From NCBI RefSeq assembly GCF_001815985.1, contig NZ_KV823550.1:62001-126000 (forward strand): a stretch of DNA of 64,000 nt, in the 5' to 3' direction. The position numbers and the translations under genes are program-made. The notes under the pieces were generated by a model that saw only the letters and a program-made list of their open reading frames with translations, searched no databases and was not told the origin of the DNA. Below are positions 30,029 to 40,000 of this stretch, one piece after another. This stretch comes from Corynebacterium sp. HMSC27B11. GTDB lineage: Bacteria > Actinomycetota > Actinomycetes > Mycobacteriales > Mycobacteriaceae. Every line of letters starts with the position of its first letter. Position 1 is the stretch's first letter.

Positions 30029-31693
30029 TTACATCCTTTCTGGTGCGGACACGCCGACCAGGCTCAGTGCGTTCTCCAGTACCTGGCGGGTGGCGGCGGC
30101 CAGGGCCAGGCGGGCGTGGAAGATCGGGGCTGCGTCCGCACCGGTCGGCTCGTCGGCCTTCGGCAGCACCTGGCAGGCGTCGTAGAAGCGGTGGAAATCC
30201 CCGGCCAGCTTCTCCGCGTAGTGGGCGATGCGGTGCGGTTCGCGCAGCTCAGCGGCCGTGCGGACCACCTTCGGGAACTCGCCCAGGGAACGGATCAGCG
30301 TGCCCTCGCGGTCGTGGGTCAGCAGCGAGAGATCGGCGCCGCCAAAGTCCACGCCCTGTTCGTCTGCCTTGCGCTGCAGGGAGCACAGGCGGGCGTGGGC
30401 GTACTGGACGTAGAACACCGGGTTCTCGTTGCTCTGGGAGGCCCACAGGTCCATGTCGATGTCCAGGGAGGAGTCCACCGAGGAGCGGATCAGCGCGTAG
30501 CGTGCCGCGTCCACGCCGATGGCCTCGACCAGGTCGTCGAGGGTGATGATGGTGCCGGCGCGCTTGGACATGCGCACGGCCTCGCCGTCGCGGACGAGGT
30601 TGACCATCTGGCCGATCATGACCTCCACCTGCTTCGGGTCGTACCCCAGTGCCGCTGCGGCGGCCTGCAGGCGTGCGATGTAGCCGTGGTGGTCCGCGCC
30701 CAGCATGTAGATGCACAGGTCGTGGCCGCGATTGATCTTGTCCGCGATGTAGGCGATGTCGCCGGCGATGTAGGCGGCATTGCCGTCGGACTTGATGACG
30801 ACGCGGTCCTTGTCGTCGCCGAAGTCGCTGGAGCGCAGCCACCAGGCACCGTCGGCTTCGTAGAGGTTGCCGTTGGACTTCAGCTCCTCGATGGCCTTGT
30901 CCACCGCGCCGGATTCGAAGAGGGAGTTCTCGTGGAAGAAGACGTCGAACTCGGTGCCGAACTGCTTCAGCGTGGTCTTGATGTGGTCGAACATCAGCTC
31001 CACGCCCTGGGCGCGGAAGAGCTCCTGGGCATCCGCGTCGGAGAGCTCGCCCCAGGTCGGGTTCGCTTCGGCGACCTGGGCGGCGATGTCCTGGATGTAC
31101 TGGCCACCGTAGCCGTCCTCCGGGGTGGGCTCGTTGCGCGCGGCGGCGAGCAGGGACTTCGCGAAGCGGTCGATCTGGCCGCCGTGGTCATTGAAGTAGT
31201 ACTCGCGGGTCACCTCGCCACCCTGGGCGGCCAGCAGGCGGCCAAGAGAGTCGCCGACGGCGGCCCAACGGGTACCACCCAGGTGAATCGGACCGGTGGG
31301 GTTAGCAGAGACGAATTCCAGGTTGATCTTCGTGCCCTTGTAGGCATCTCCGCGGCCGAAGCCCTGGCCAGCGGCGAGAATGTTCTCCACAATCTTGCCC
31401 TGCGCGGCAGCGGCCAGGCGGATGTTGATGAATCCAGGGCCGGCGACGCTGGCCTCGTCGATCTCCGGGCTGGCGGCCAGCTTCTCAGCGAGCCACGTGC
31501 CCAGCTCGCGGGGGTTGGTTCCCGCCTTCTTGGCGGTCTGCATGGCGACGTTGGTGGCGTAGTCGCCGTGCTCTGGGTTGCGCGGGCGCTCGACCGTCGG
31601 GTTATCGGGGACGACGGAGGCGTCCAGGCCACGCTCGGTGAGGACCTCGCGGGCGATGCGTGCAATGAATTCGGAAAGTTCTGCTGGAGTCAC
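30029..31693 (-). CDS. argS: Arginyl-tRNA synthetase
   Basis: A 554-aa class I synthetase. The HIGH-type signature is [12 protein letters not shown] (HLGG in place of HVGH) and the KMSKS-type loop is [10 protein letters not shown]. The C-terminal helical anticodon-binding domain includes [17 protein letters not shown] 31693 (VTPAELSEF) is preferred to the upstream frame start at 31714 because it matches the family N-terminus, though its ribosome binding site is weak. A tRNA-Arg gene lies divergently 124 bp away. Confidence 0.94.
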   Translation of the reverse strand: MTPAELSEFIARIAREVLTERGLDASVVPDNPTVERPRNPEHGDYATNVAMQTAKKAGTNPRELGTWLAEKLAASPEIDEASVAGPGFINIRLAAAAQGKIVENILAAGQGFGRGDAYKGTKINLEFVSANPTGPIHLGGTRWAAVGDSLGRLLAAQGGEVTREYYFNDHGGQIDRFAKSLLAAARNEPTPEDGYGGQYIQDIAAQVAEANPTWGELSDADAQELFRAQGVELMFDHIKTTLKQFGTEFDVFFHENSLFESGAVDKAIEELKSNGNLYEADGAWWLRSSDFGDDKDRVVIKSDGNAAYIAGDIAYIADKINRGHDLCIYMLGADHHGYIARLQAAAAALGYDPKQVEVMIGQMVNLVRDGEAVRMSKRAGTIITLDDLVEAIGVDAARYALIRSSVDSSLDIDMDLWASQSNENPVFYVQYAHARLCSLQRKADEQGVDFGGADLSLLTHDREGTLIRSLGEFPKVVRTAAELREPHRIAHYAEKLAGDFHRFYDACQVLPKADEPTGADAAPIFHARLALAAATRQVLENALSLVGVSAPERM

Positions 31694-31799
31694 GCCTAAA
31701 GACTTTATCAGCACGTAATGCGGGTTCGTCGCCCCCGTCCGTCTGCGCGGGGCGCGCTGGCCGGCGGGGTGTTTTTGCCTCCCCTTGCACCCAGGGTGC

Positions 31800-31805
31800 T
31801 AGACT
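31800..31805 (+). promoter_or_regulatory. Possible -10 of the tRNA-Arg promoter
   Basis: TAGACT lies 11 nt before the 5' end of the tRNA gene. A possible -35, TTGCCT at 31775-31780, is 19 bp upstream. Confidence 0.45.
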
Positions 31806-31816
31806 ACCGATCTGAT

Positions 31817-31889
31817 GCCTCCGTAGCTCAGGGGATAGAGCACTGGTTTCCGGTACCAGCGGTCGGACGTTCGAATCGTCTCGGGGGCA
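31817..31889 (+). tRNA. tRNA-Arg (anticodon CCG)
   Basis: A full cloverleaf: acceptor GCCTCCG/CGGGGGC (one G-T pair), D-arm GCTC/GAGC, anticodon stem CTGGT/ACCAG with loop TTCCGGT, and T-arm GACG/CGTC with TTCGAAT loop, then discriminator A. The anticodon CCG reads CGG. CCA is not encoded. It is divergent from argS. Confidence 0.95.
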
Positions 31890-31898
31890 CGTTTTATT

Positions 31899-31940
31899 GC
31901 CCGGGTGGCGGCGCACACAGTGCGCCCCACCCGGGCTTTT
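31899..31940 (+). terminator. Strong terminator after tRNA-Arg
   Basis: A long stem (GCCCGGGTGG outer arm and GGCGCAC inner arm, with their complements) followed by TTTT, starting 9 bp after the tRNA gene. It also separates it from the convergent SbcC-like gene. Confidence 0.9.
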
Positions 31941-31953
31941 CATGCCGCAGGGG

Positions 31954-34860
31954 CTATTCCCCGGCGCGGCGCAGCTGAACCATGTCCACCTGTTTGGCGC
32001 CCACCACGCGGGAGAAGCGCTGCGCATCGCAGGTCAGCACGATGATCTGGTGCTGCTCGCCCAGTTGGGAGAGCACCACGTTCATGTCCCTGCTGCGCTG
32101 CGGGTCGCTGTAACCGAGGCTGTCGTCGATAATGATCGGCACTCCCCCGCCCCGGGCCACCAGCGATGCCACCGCGAGACGGGAAAGCAGGTTGATCTGC
32201 TCCCTCGCGCCACCAGACAGGGAGGACACGTCGAGGGCCACGCCGTCGTCAATGCGGCGGCTGACCTGCAGGTCCTCGTCGAACTCGAACTGGACGCCCG
32301 GACCGTAGATGGTGCGAGCAAGGACGTGGAAGGCCTCGGACAGCGGGCGGGAGTAGCGACCCCGTAGCTCGGCACGAGCCTCATTCATCGTCTCCCACAG
32401 AAGCTGGGCGGCCTCCGCCCGGGCAGTGACGGCAGCTAGGGCGCGGGCGGCCCGTTCCGCCTCGGCTGCCGCTTCACGCTTGGCCTCCGCAGCGCCTTCG
32501 CGGCCGGCCAACTCGGTGCGCAGGCGGACGAGCTCCTGGCCGCGTTGCGTGGCGTTTTTCTGCAGCACCCCGAGGCCCGCCTTCTCACCGTTAAGGAGGC
32601 CCTCAAGCTGCTCGGCGGTGGCGGCGGACTCGTATTTCTCCTTCTCCTTATCGCGAATCGCGGCAGCCTCCACCAACGCGCTGTTCTGCACGGCGACGGC
32701 CTCCGCCAGCTGCTCGTCGCTGGCCTCTTCGCGCTGCTGCGCCAACTCGTCCTCTGCGGCCGCGAGCTGCTGCGCCTGCTGCGTGGCATTGAGTTCTGCC
32801 AGCTTGTGCTCCTGGAGGATCTGCGTGTGTTCCGTCGCGTCCTTGGCCTGCTGAGCTGCGGTGTACCGCGCCTCACTGCGCTCGAGGAACAGTTGTGCTG
32901 TTTCCAGCTCGACCACGAGCCCCGCAAGCTCGCCGTTGTGCCCTGGGGCCTGCTCCCCCGCAGTCCGGGCCTCAACGATCTGTGACTCAGTGGTTTCCGC
33001 CGCATCTCGCACCGAGTCCCGCGTTAACCGCGCGAGCTGTTCTTCCAGCTCGGGCTCAAGGCCGAATTCCTCGGCCCGCTCTGCATTCCCGCCCAGCTCC
33101 CGCCAGATATTGGCCGCGGCGCGAGCCCGGTCGGATAGCTTCTCACCTGCGGCGACCAGCTCCCGGCTGGACTGCTCCACACTGAACTGCAGGTCCTGGG
33201 AGCTGACGCCCCCGGTGATCCCGCGCAGCTCCAGCTGTGCCTCGTCGCGATCGTTTTCCAGGGCGCGCCGTTGCTGGGCCAGCCGGTGAGCGGCCTCCGT
33301 GTCCCCGTCCTCGATGCCGAGGGCCTTCGATGCCTGGGCGACCTGCTCCCGAGCACGGCTCACCGCGGTCTCCGTCTCGCTGGTGTCGCGGGCCGGAGTG
33401 ACCGCAACGCGGTAGTCCCCGAGTGCGAACTGACGCAGGGAGCTCACCAGGGTGCGGTACCCCTCCGCCGTGAGTTCGACATCCTCCTCGCCGTCGCGCA
33501 CCGTGCCAGCGGGACCGGTGATCTTCACCTCGGTGGCGATTGCCTCCTGCTGCGCGGTGGCCACGGCAAGCTGGGTGTTGGCGCTACTCAGCGCGTCCAG
33601 GGCCTGCTGGGTCGCCGGATTCTCCGCGAGCTTATTCCCAAGCTCCCGCAGCCTGTCCACCGTCTTTTCTGCCTCCGCTGCGCGCTCGGTGGCGTTCTTG
33701 TGGCTCTTCTCCGCCTCGCGATATTCGGCGCCCGCCTGCGCCCACGCAACGTAGCCTCGTGCGAATCGCTGCTGCTCGGCAGCGCTGGAGTATTCCGCTT
33801 TCAGCTTCTGCTGTTCTTCCTCAGCCTTGGCCGCCTTCGTTGCGAGCTCATCGCGCCGCTCTTGTTCCTTCTCGAGCTCGGCTCGCTTGACCGCCACCGC
33901 ATCAACCTGCTTCTTCCGCGCGTCATGGCGGTACTTCGCTAGATCGAGCGCCTGGTGCGCGTTCTTGACCTCGCGTTCGAAGCCCCGAAGCTTTTCCTGT
34001 GCCGCCCGGGCGGTCTGCAATTGTTCCTCGAGTTCCTCGACGGCCCGCTTCGCCTCGGGCAGCTCCGCCGCAGCCTGGCGCTCTTCCTCTTCCAGTTCCG
34101 TGATCGCCCGGATCTGCCGCTGTGCTCCGTCATAGATGTCGGTGGCTTCTGCTAGGGCCTGTTCTGCGGCCTCGCGCTCGTCACGGGCCTTCTGCAGCTC
34201 ACCATTCTTCTTCACAGCCCCCTTGGCGGTGAAATAGCGATCGTATTCCTTCTCGATCGCCGCGAGCAGTTCCGCGGCCGTGGCGTCCACCTCGTGGCCG
34301 GTATCGGCCTCCGCGCTCTGGTCACTCTGTGCCGCCAGAACGGTGCTGAGGGATTGGATTCGGCCAGCGGAGAAAGCCTCCAGGCTCGCGCCCTGCTCCA
34401 CTGTCAGCGCATCCAACAGAGTGCGATCCACCGTCTCGTTGAGGATCTCCGCGAAACGTTCCTCGGCCTCCCGGTCTACCAGGTTCTCCACGGTGGGGGC
34501 AGAGACATCGAGTGTGGCCGCGTGTCGGCCGGTGCCGAAGCTCTTCTCGATCCGCAGCCGGTAAGCCCCAATGCTCATCTCAGCGGCGACCGTGGGCTTG
34601 CCATTGCTGCCTGCCGGCTTGAGCGCCATGACCTCCTGCTTGCGGGTCTTGGTGTTCACGCTCGTGTTGAGCAGGAGCTTCATGGCCGTGAGCAGGGTCG
34701 ATTTTCCGGATTCGTTGCGCCCGTGCACCACGGTGACCCCGGAATCCGCCAGGTCGAGGTCGACGTGGGGCACTCCCGCGAAGTCGTCCAAGGTCAGGCG
34801 GTGGATGGCCAGGCCGGCCCCGGTGTTGTGCTGCTGTGAGTTTGTCATTGTCCTCGTCAC
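31954..34860 (-). CDS. Rad50/SbcC-like ATPase without zinc hook (YhaN type)
   Basis: A 968-aa SMC-like protein. The N-terminus carries Walker A GRNESGKST (about 48-56). A long Glu/Ala/Arg-rich coiled coil fills residues about 200-800. The C-terminus has the signature SSLSGGAREQINLLSRLA and Walker B VPIIIDDSLGYSD. Only one cysteine is seen in the whole protein, near the C-terminus, so the CxxC hook of Rad50/SbcC is absent, as in YhaN-type proteins. Paired with the Mre11-like gene, it should process DNA ends. GTG 34860 follows the upstream stop directly and has AAGGA 7 nt before it. Confidence 0.85.
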   Translation of the reverse strand: MTRTMTNSQQHNTGAGLAIHRLTLDDFAGVPHVDLDLADSGVTVVHGRNESGKSTLLTAMKLLLNTSVNTKTRKQEVMALKPAGSNGKPTVAAEMSIGAYRLRIEKSFGTGRHAATLDVSAPTVENLVDREAEERFAEILNETVDRTLLDALTVEQGASLEAFSAGRIQSLSTVLAAQSDQSAEADTGHEVDATAAELLAAIEKEYDRYFTAKGAVKKNGELQKARDEREAAEQALAEATDIYDGAQRQIRAITELEEEERQAAAELPEAKRAVEELEEQLQTARAAQEKLRGFEREVKNAHQALDLAKYRHDARKKQVDAVAVKRAELEKEQERRDELATKAAKAEEEQQKLKAEYSSAAEQQRFARGYVAWAQAGAEYREAEKSHKNATERAAEAEKTVDRLRELGNKLAENPATQQALDALSSANTQLAVATAQQEAIATEVKITGPAGTVRDGEEDVELTAEGYRTLVSSLRQFALGDYRVAVTPARDTSETETAVSRAREQVAQASKALGIEDGDTEAAHRLAQQRRALENDRDEAQLELRGITGGVSSQDLQFSVEQSSRELVAAGEKLSDRARAAANIWRELGGNAERAEEFGLEPELEEQLARLTRDSVRDAAETTESQIVEARTAGEQAPGHNGELAGLVVELETAQLFLERSEARYTAAQQAKDATEHTQILQEHKLAELNATQQAQQLAAAEDELAQQREEASDEQLAEAVAVQNSALVEAAAIRDKEKEKYESAATAEQLEGLLNGEKAGLGVLQKNATQRGQELVRLRTELAGREGAAEAKREAAAEAERAARALAAVTARAEAAQLLWETMNEARAELRGRYSRPLSEAFHVLARTIYGPGVQFEFDEDLQVSRRIDDGVALDVSSLSGGAREQINLLSRLAVASLVARGGGVPIIIDDSLGYSDPQRSRDMNVVLSQLGEQHQIIVLTCDAQRFSRVVGAKQVDMVQLRRAGE

Positions 34861-36129
34861 CTAGCTTTCCTTGGCCTGCACGCCGGCGGCCAAGCGGTAA
34901 AGGAGCTTCAGGGCATCCGTGGCTTGATCTCGAGTTCCTTGGGCCTGACGCTGATCCTCAGCGAGTGCGAGCAGCTTCTCCATCGCGATTTCTGGGTAGC
35001 CCCGCAGCTGGAGGGCCCCACGCAGCTCCGACAGTTCCGGGGACACGTGCAGATCCATCAGCCGGGTGCGCTCGTAGAGCGCGGCGAAGCGAGGGCGCTG
35101 CTCAGCCAGCGCGGTCTCCAACCGGATGTCTGTCATCAGGTCGATGCTCCCCCGCAGCGCGTACTTGACCACGGTCGATCGCGGCTGCGGCAGGCTGGCC
35201 AGCTTCGCCAGGAAGTCCTCGGCGTCCTCTGGGGAGTTGATGTCCTCCGTCATGGCCAGGAAACGCCACTGGCCGATCTCAACCTGCTCCACTGCAACGG
35301 TCGCGGGCGCAGCCGGGTTCTCCGGGTCGATGCCGACCTCCACGACCAGCGCCTTACCCGAGTTGGACTCGCCACCGCCGTCGGGCTCCTTGAAGTCGGT
35401 GACCTCCGGAGCGCCGGAGTACCACACCACGCCACGGTCATCGAGGGGCATCGCGGAGTGCGTGTCCCCCAGGGCCACGTAGTCGACGACGCGCTGCCGG
35501 GCGAGCTCGCTGAGCCGGGCGACGTCGATCACCGACGGATCCGCGACACTGTCCCGCGACTCCGTGTGCCCGTGACCAACCGCGATGCGGATTGTATTCC
35601 CTGCCGGCGACAAGTCTGCAAGCGCCCGGTACACCAGATCCTCGCTGGCCACCTTGCTCAGCAGCGGCGCGCCGATGATCTCCACGCCCTCGCGCAGTGG
35701 CCTTGGGGTCGAGTCCCGCAGGACAGTCACCTTCCCGCCATTGTCTGGGGACAGCTGCTGCAGGCTCGGCTGGTGGTAAATGCTCGCCGGGTTGAGCGGA
35801 TCGTGATTGCCCGGCAGCAGGTAGACCGGAACCGGGGCGTTGCGCAGGACATCAAGGATCCGCGTCCAGGTCTTTCCCGCCAGGAGGTTGTCGTCGAAAA
35901 CATCCCCGGCGACGACGATGGCCTCACACTTCCGGTCGGCAGCCACCGCGAAGAGCTTCTCCACGGCTGCCAGCCGCGCCTCGTCGAAGAGCCGCTGGTT
36001 ATCCTCGCCGAGGAAGCGCCGCCCCATCCCGATCTGCCAATCGGAGGTGTGCAGGAAGCGCACCGAATGCGCACCCACGCCGGTATCGCGTGGCCGGGAA
36101 GACGCCGTTGTCAGCTGTGCATCGCTCAT
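34861..36129 (-). CDS. Mre11/SbcD-like metallophosphoesterase
   Basis: A 422-aa calcineurin-fold nuclease-like protein. Metal-binding motifs are HTSDWQIG (Gln where SbcD/Mre11 has His), VVAGDVFDDN, LLPGNHDPL, GHGHTES and GDTHSA. A C-terminal helical part could contact the Rad50-like partner encoded next. It probably cuts DNA ends with that ATPase. The start is ATG 36129, with AAGGTG 6 nt upstream; GTG 36138 is an alternative. It lies between the SWIM gene and the ATPase gene. Confidence 0.85.
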   Translation of the reverse strand: MSDAQLTTASSRPRDTGVGAHSVRFLHTSDWQIGMGRRFLGEDNQRLFDEARLAAVEKLFAVAADRKCEAIVVAGDVFDDNLLAGKTWTRILDVLRNAPVPVYLLPGNHDPLNPASIYHQPSLQQLSPDNGGKVTVLRDSTPRPLREGVEIIGAPLLSKVASEDLVYRALADLSPAGNTIRIAVGHGHTESRDSVADPSVIDVARLSELARQRVVDYVALGDTHSAMPLDDRGVVWYSGAPEVTDFKEPDGGGESNSGKALVVEVGIDPENPAAPATVAVEQVEIGQWRFLAMTEDINSPEDAEDFLAKLASLPQPRSTVVKYALRGSIDLMTDIRLETALAEQRPRFAALYERTRLMDLHVSPELSELRGALQLRGYPEIAMEKLLALAEDQRQAQGTRDQATDALKLLYRLAAGVQAKES

Positions 36130-36142
36130 GTTCTTCACCTTG

Positions 36143-37075
36143 TCACTTCATCCTCGTGCCCGTCACCGGGCGGGCCCACGGGGTGGGGTCGAAACGCCCG
36201 GAGTCATCGGTGATCATCTCCAGGCACAATTCCAGTTCGTGCATCGTTTGCAGTTGATCAACGCTGGTCCAGCTCAGGCTGCGCAGAGCCCGCATCAAGG
36301 CATCGCGATCCCCGAGCTCCAGACCGCTTTCCACGGGCGGCGCCGACCAGCTCACCCGGCGTTCCTCCGAGCCCCAGAACTCCGCCTGGTCGAGCACCTC
36401 CGGGGTCTGTTGGGCGGAGCTTCCCGAGTTCGGCTGGGTTGAACTGCTCTCCTGCTCCCCGGCGTGGCTGAGCTGGACGCTGCGCAGCGCCTCGGCAGCT
36501 TCGACCCCACGCCACTGCAGGATGGCTGCGGGATCGTGGTTAAAGGTATCCGCCAGCTGATAGGCCACGGCGACCGCGTGTTTACACACCGGCGCCCCAT
36601 CCGGGCACGTGCAGCCCTCGAAGCGGATCTGATCGGGCCGCAGCAGCATCGCGGCGAGATCCGTCGGGGGCGCATCTCCGCGGATGATGGTGCGCAGGAG
36701 CGCTGGGTCGGCGGCGACCTCCGCGGCGATGAAGTCCCTTCTCTTCGCACTCAGCGCCGCCACCTTGATCACCACCTCAAAGGGCTGTGGTTGGGTGCCG
36801 GCGACTAACGCCACCACCGTGTTGGTGCTCAGCTCCATGCTCTGGACGTGGCCGCCCCAGTGATAATCCCGGCCTCGCTCCAGCCGACCGCGGTCGGTGG
36901 CGCCAGCGACGGCTTCCAGCAGCTGCGCCCCGGCCCAGCTTTCTGGGCCTAGCGGATCGGCAGGAATGGGAATCGACGGGCGCGGGGTGACTGCCTCCGC
37001 ACGGCGGCGGGCCCCGAAATCCGCGAGGATGACGTTGCCTTCCCAGGTGGTCCGAGGAGTGTTCTTCCTACTCAT
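36143..37075 (-). CDS. SWIM zinc-finger protein
   Basis: A 310-aa protein with one SWIM motif, CxCx7CxH, in FEGCTCPDGAPVCKHAVAVA (residues about 153-172), a zinc-binding fold for DNA or protein contact. The rest shows no enzyme motif. Its start overlaps the SNF2 gene stop by 4 bp, and its stop lies 13 bp before the Mre11-like start. SWIM proteins often sit next to SNF2 helicases in bacteria and are thought to work with them. Confidence 0.9.
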   Translation of the reverse strand: MSRKNTPRTTWEGNVILADFGARRRAEAVTPRPSIPIPADPLGPESWAGAQLLEAVAGATDRGRLERGRDYHWGGHVQSMELSTNTVVALVAGTQPQPFEVVIKVAALSAKRRDFIAAEVAADPALLRTIIRGDAPPTDLAAMLLRPDQIRFEGCTCPDGAPVCKHAVAVAYQLADTFNHDPAAILQWRGVEAAEALRSVQLSHAGEQESSSTQPNSGSSAQQTPEVLDQAEFWGSEERRVSWSAPPVESGLELGDRDALMRALRSLSWTSVDQLQTMHELELCLEMITDDSGRFDPTPWARPVTGTRMK

Positions 37076-40000
37076 CTGCTGCCTCCTTCCGACTGGTTAT
37101 CCGCTCCGGGAACCTTGGTAGCCACAGATGTAGCATCCGCAGCAGACACGTCCGAGGACTCTCGTAGCTGCCAGAGCTCGGCCAGGTCCTCGTCGCTCAG
37201 GCTCGCGATCCAGCCTTCGCCTTCACCCACGACGGCTCCCGCGAGGTCCCGCTTGCCGGTGATGATCTCATGGATGCGTTCGTCGAGGGTGCCCGCCGAG
37301 ACAAATTTATACACATCGACGTCACGTTCCTGACCGATGCGATAGGCGCGGTCCGTCGCCTGATCCTCCACCGCCGGATTCCACCAGCGGTCGATGTGAA
37401 TCACCACGGAAGCCCTGGTCAGGGTGATTCCAGTACCTCCGGCGCGCACCGAAAGCAGCATGACCCCCGGACCGGTATCGCGCTGGAACTGCTCCACCAG
37501 CTCCGTGCGCCGCGACCTGCTCACTGAACCGTCGAGTTGGAGGACGGGCATCCCGTACTCGGCCTCGATCGCGGGTGCCAGCATCCGACCAAAGGAGGGG
37601 AACTGCGTGAATAGAAGCACCTTCTTGCCCTCCGCCACGGCCTGGCCGATGAGCTCGAAAATCCTTTCGATCTTCGGCGAGCGGTGCTTCCCGCCACGCA
37701 GGATCCCCGAGCCATCTCCCGCGAAGTGCGCGGGGTGGTTGCAGATCTGCTTGATCTTGACCAAGGAGGCCAGGATCAGGCCACGGCGGCTGGCAGATCC
37801 CTGCTCCAGGGCCTCCTCGACCTGCGCGATATAGGCCTGGTAGAGGCTTGCCTGTTCGGCGGACAGTGGCACGGTTTCCACGTGTTCCCGCTTTTCGGGC
37901 AGCGCCACCCCCACTGCAGGGTCTGTTTTGAGACGCCGGAGGATGAAAGGCTCCACGATCCGCTTGAGACGTTCGGTTGCGCCGACGTCCTGATAACGCT
38001 CGATGGGGATAGCAAGGCGGTTCTGGAACGCGGCGGCCGAGCCCAGAATCCCCGGATTCGCGAAGTCCATGAGGGCATAGAGGTCGGAGAGCCGGTTTTC
38101 GACCGGCGTGCCCGTGAGCGCAATGTGGTGATTGGCGGGGATCCCGCGCACGGCCTGGGACTGCTTCGTCGCGGGATTCTTGATGTTCTGTGCTTCGTCA
38201 GCAACCACGCGGCGCCACCGAATCTTCTGATAGCGCTCCGGGTTGCGGGCGACCGTCCCGTAGCTGGTGACGACGAGGTCCGCCTGCCGGGCATGCTCCG
38301 GGAACTCGGCGTCGGTCACCTTCCCGGCCCCGTGATCCACCAGCACGGAGAAGCCGTGGATGTGACGGGTGGCCTCCGATTGCCAGGCAGCCAGCACGGA
38401 GGTGGGCGCGACCACCAGGGTCGGACCCATGGCATCCTCGCCCGAGCCCGCCGGCGAAGATTCCTCCTTTTCCCAGGCCAGCAGGGCCAGCACCTGCAGG
38501 GTCTTCCCCAGCCCCATATCATCGGCAAGGATCGCCCCCAGGCCGTGCTCCGCCATCCACGCCAACCAGTTCACACCGCGGCGCTGGTGTTCGCGCAATT
38601 CGGTCAGCACCGTCGCTGGCAGCTCCACCTGCCGGGCGGGAGCAACGACGTTCTCACGGTCGAAGAGCTGACGCACCCAGCCGTCCATATCCACCCGGAT
38701 GTTGTGGTCCGGGTTTTCGCCCCCGTGAGCCTCGGCGGCGGCCTCCGCCTCCAGCAGCTCTGCCAGCGTGACTTCGCTGAGCTCCGCCGCGTCCTTCTCC
38801 GCCGCGTCTGTGAGAGCGCTGAGCCAACCTCGGGCCTTGCTCAGCGAGCTCTTGTCCAGGAAGACAAACTGCCCGTTGACCTGCACGATCTGGCGGGCAG
38901 AGCTGATGAGTTCCAGCTTGTCCGACTCCCCAACCGGGGTGCCGTCCACCGAGAGGTTCCATTCGAAGTCCAGGAGCTGGTCCATCCCGAGCTTCCCGGA
39001 ACCCGGCCCGGAGCCCACCGCCTGAAACTTGGCCCCCACCTGCGTGGTCTTCGGCGCCCAAGCCCGTGGGATCATGACGGGAAAACCCGCCTCCTGCAGC
39101 CGACTAGCCTTGGTGTCCAGCAAATCCGCCACGTCGTCGAGGTCCACGCTGAACGCCAGCTGGCGGTCGAGGGCGGGGTCCCCGGTATAGGCAGCTTCCG
39201 GTGGGACCCAGCGGCCCACGGTTGCCCACCGGTCGACGGGGCCTAGGTGCCTGCCCAAGCGCGGCCATACCTTCGCCGCCTGGTGTAGCCGCTGCTGGAT
39301 CTTGCGCGCCTGCTCATTGCCGGCGGTCGTGGTGTTGACCGGTTCGGCGGGTGCCCCGTCCACCGACAGCCCCACCTCCAGCCGCCAGGTGAATTGCTTC
39401 GCCGCATCATCGGCTGCCTGCTCCTGCTCGCGTTCCCGGTTGGCGGTGGAGCGGTCTTCCGCCAGGGACGACGACGCCACCGGCTCCCCAAGCTCCCGGG
39501 CATCAGCCGGATCCGTGAGCCGGAAGACCAGCTGGGTGGCTGCATCCCTAGCGCTGCTGCGCCACTCGTTGAGCGCGCTCACCGTTGCGGGCCCCGCCTT
39601 CGCGGTGGCCCGCCCGGCGAGGAGGTCGGTGACCAGAGGGCTCTCCAACTCCTCATATTCCGGCGGCCGGGCGCGGTCGGTAACGAGGCTCACGGCCATC
39701 CAATGCGCCCAGTCGTCGGCAGCATCCCCCACCACGTCTCCGTTGCCGTTGCGCGCCAGCACTCCGGGGAGCTGCTGCCGGAACTCATTGAGCACCGCGG
39801 AATGCTCCCCGGCGGTAGCCAGGGTGAAGCGAGGGTGCCACTGCTGATCCTGCCGCTCCATCCGCACCATGACCCGCCCTGCCTTCACGGTGGCTTCCAC
39901 GTATTCGAATAGGTCGATGAGGAAGATCACCTCGGGGCTCAGCCCCTCGCGAACCTCGGGATCGGTGGCGATCCGGCGCAGCTGCTCCATCAGCGCGATG

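Noticed and set aside
31817-31940. tRNA-Arg as an attachment site of an integrated element
   Set aside because: No duplicated tRNA 3' end, integrase or phage gene is visible in the window; the adjacent cluster is normal in base use as far as can be seen.
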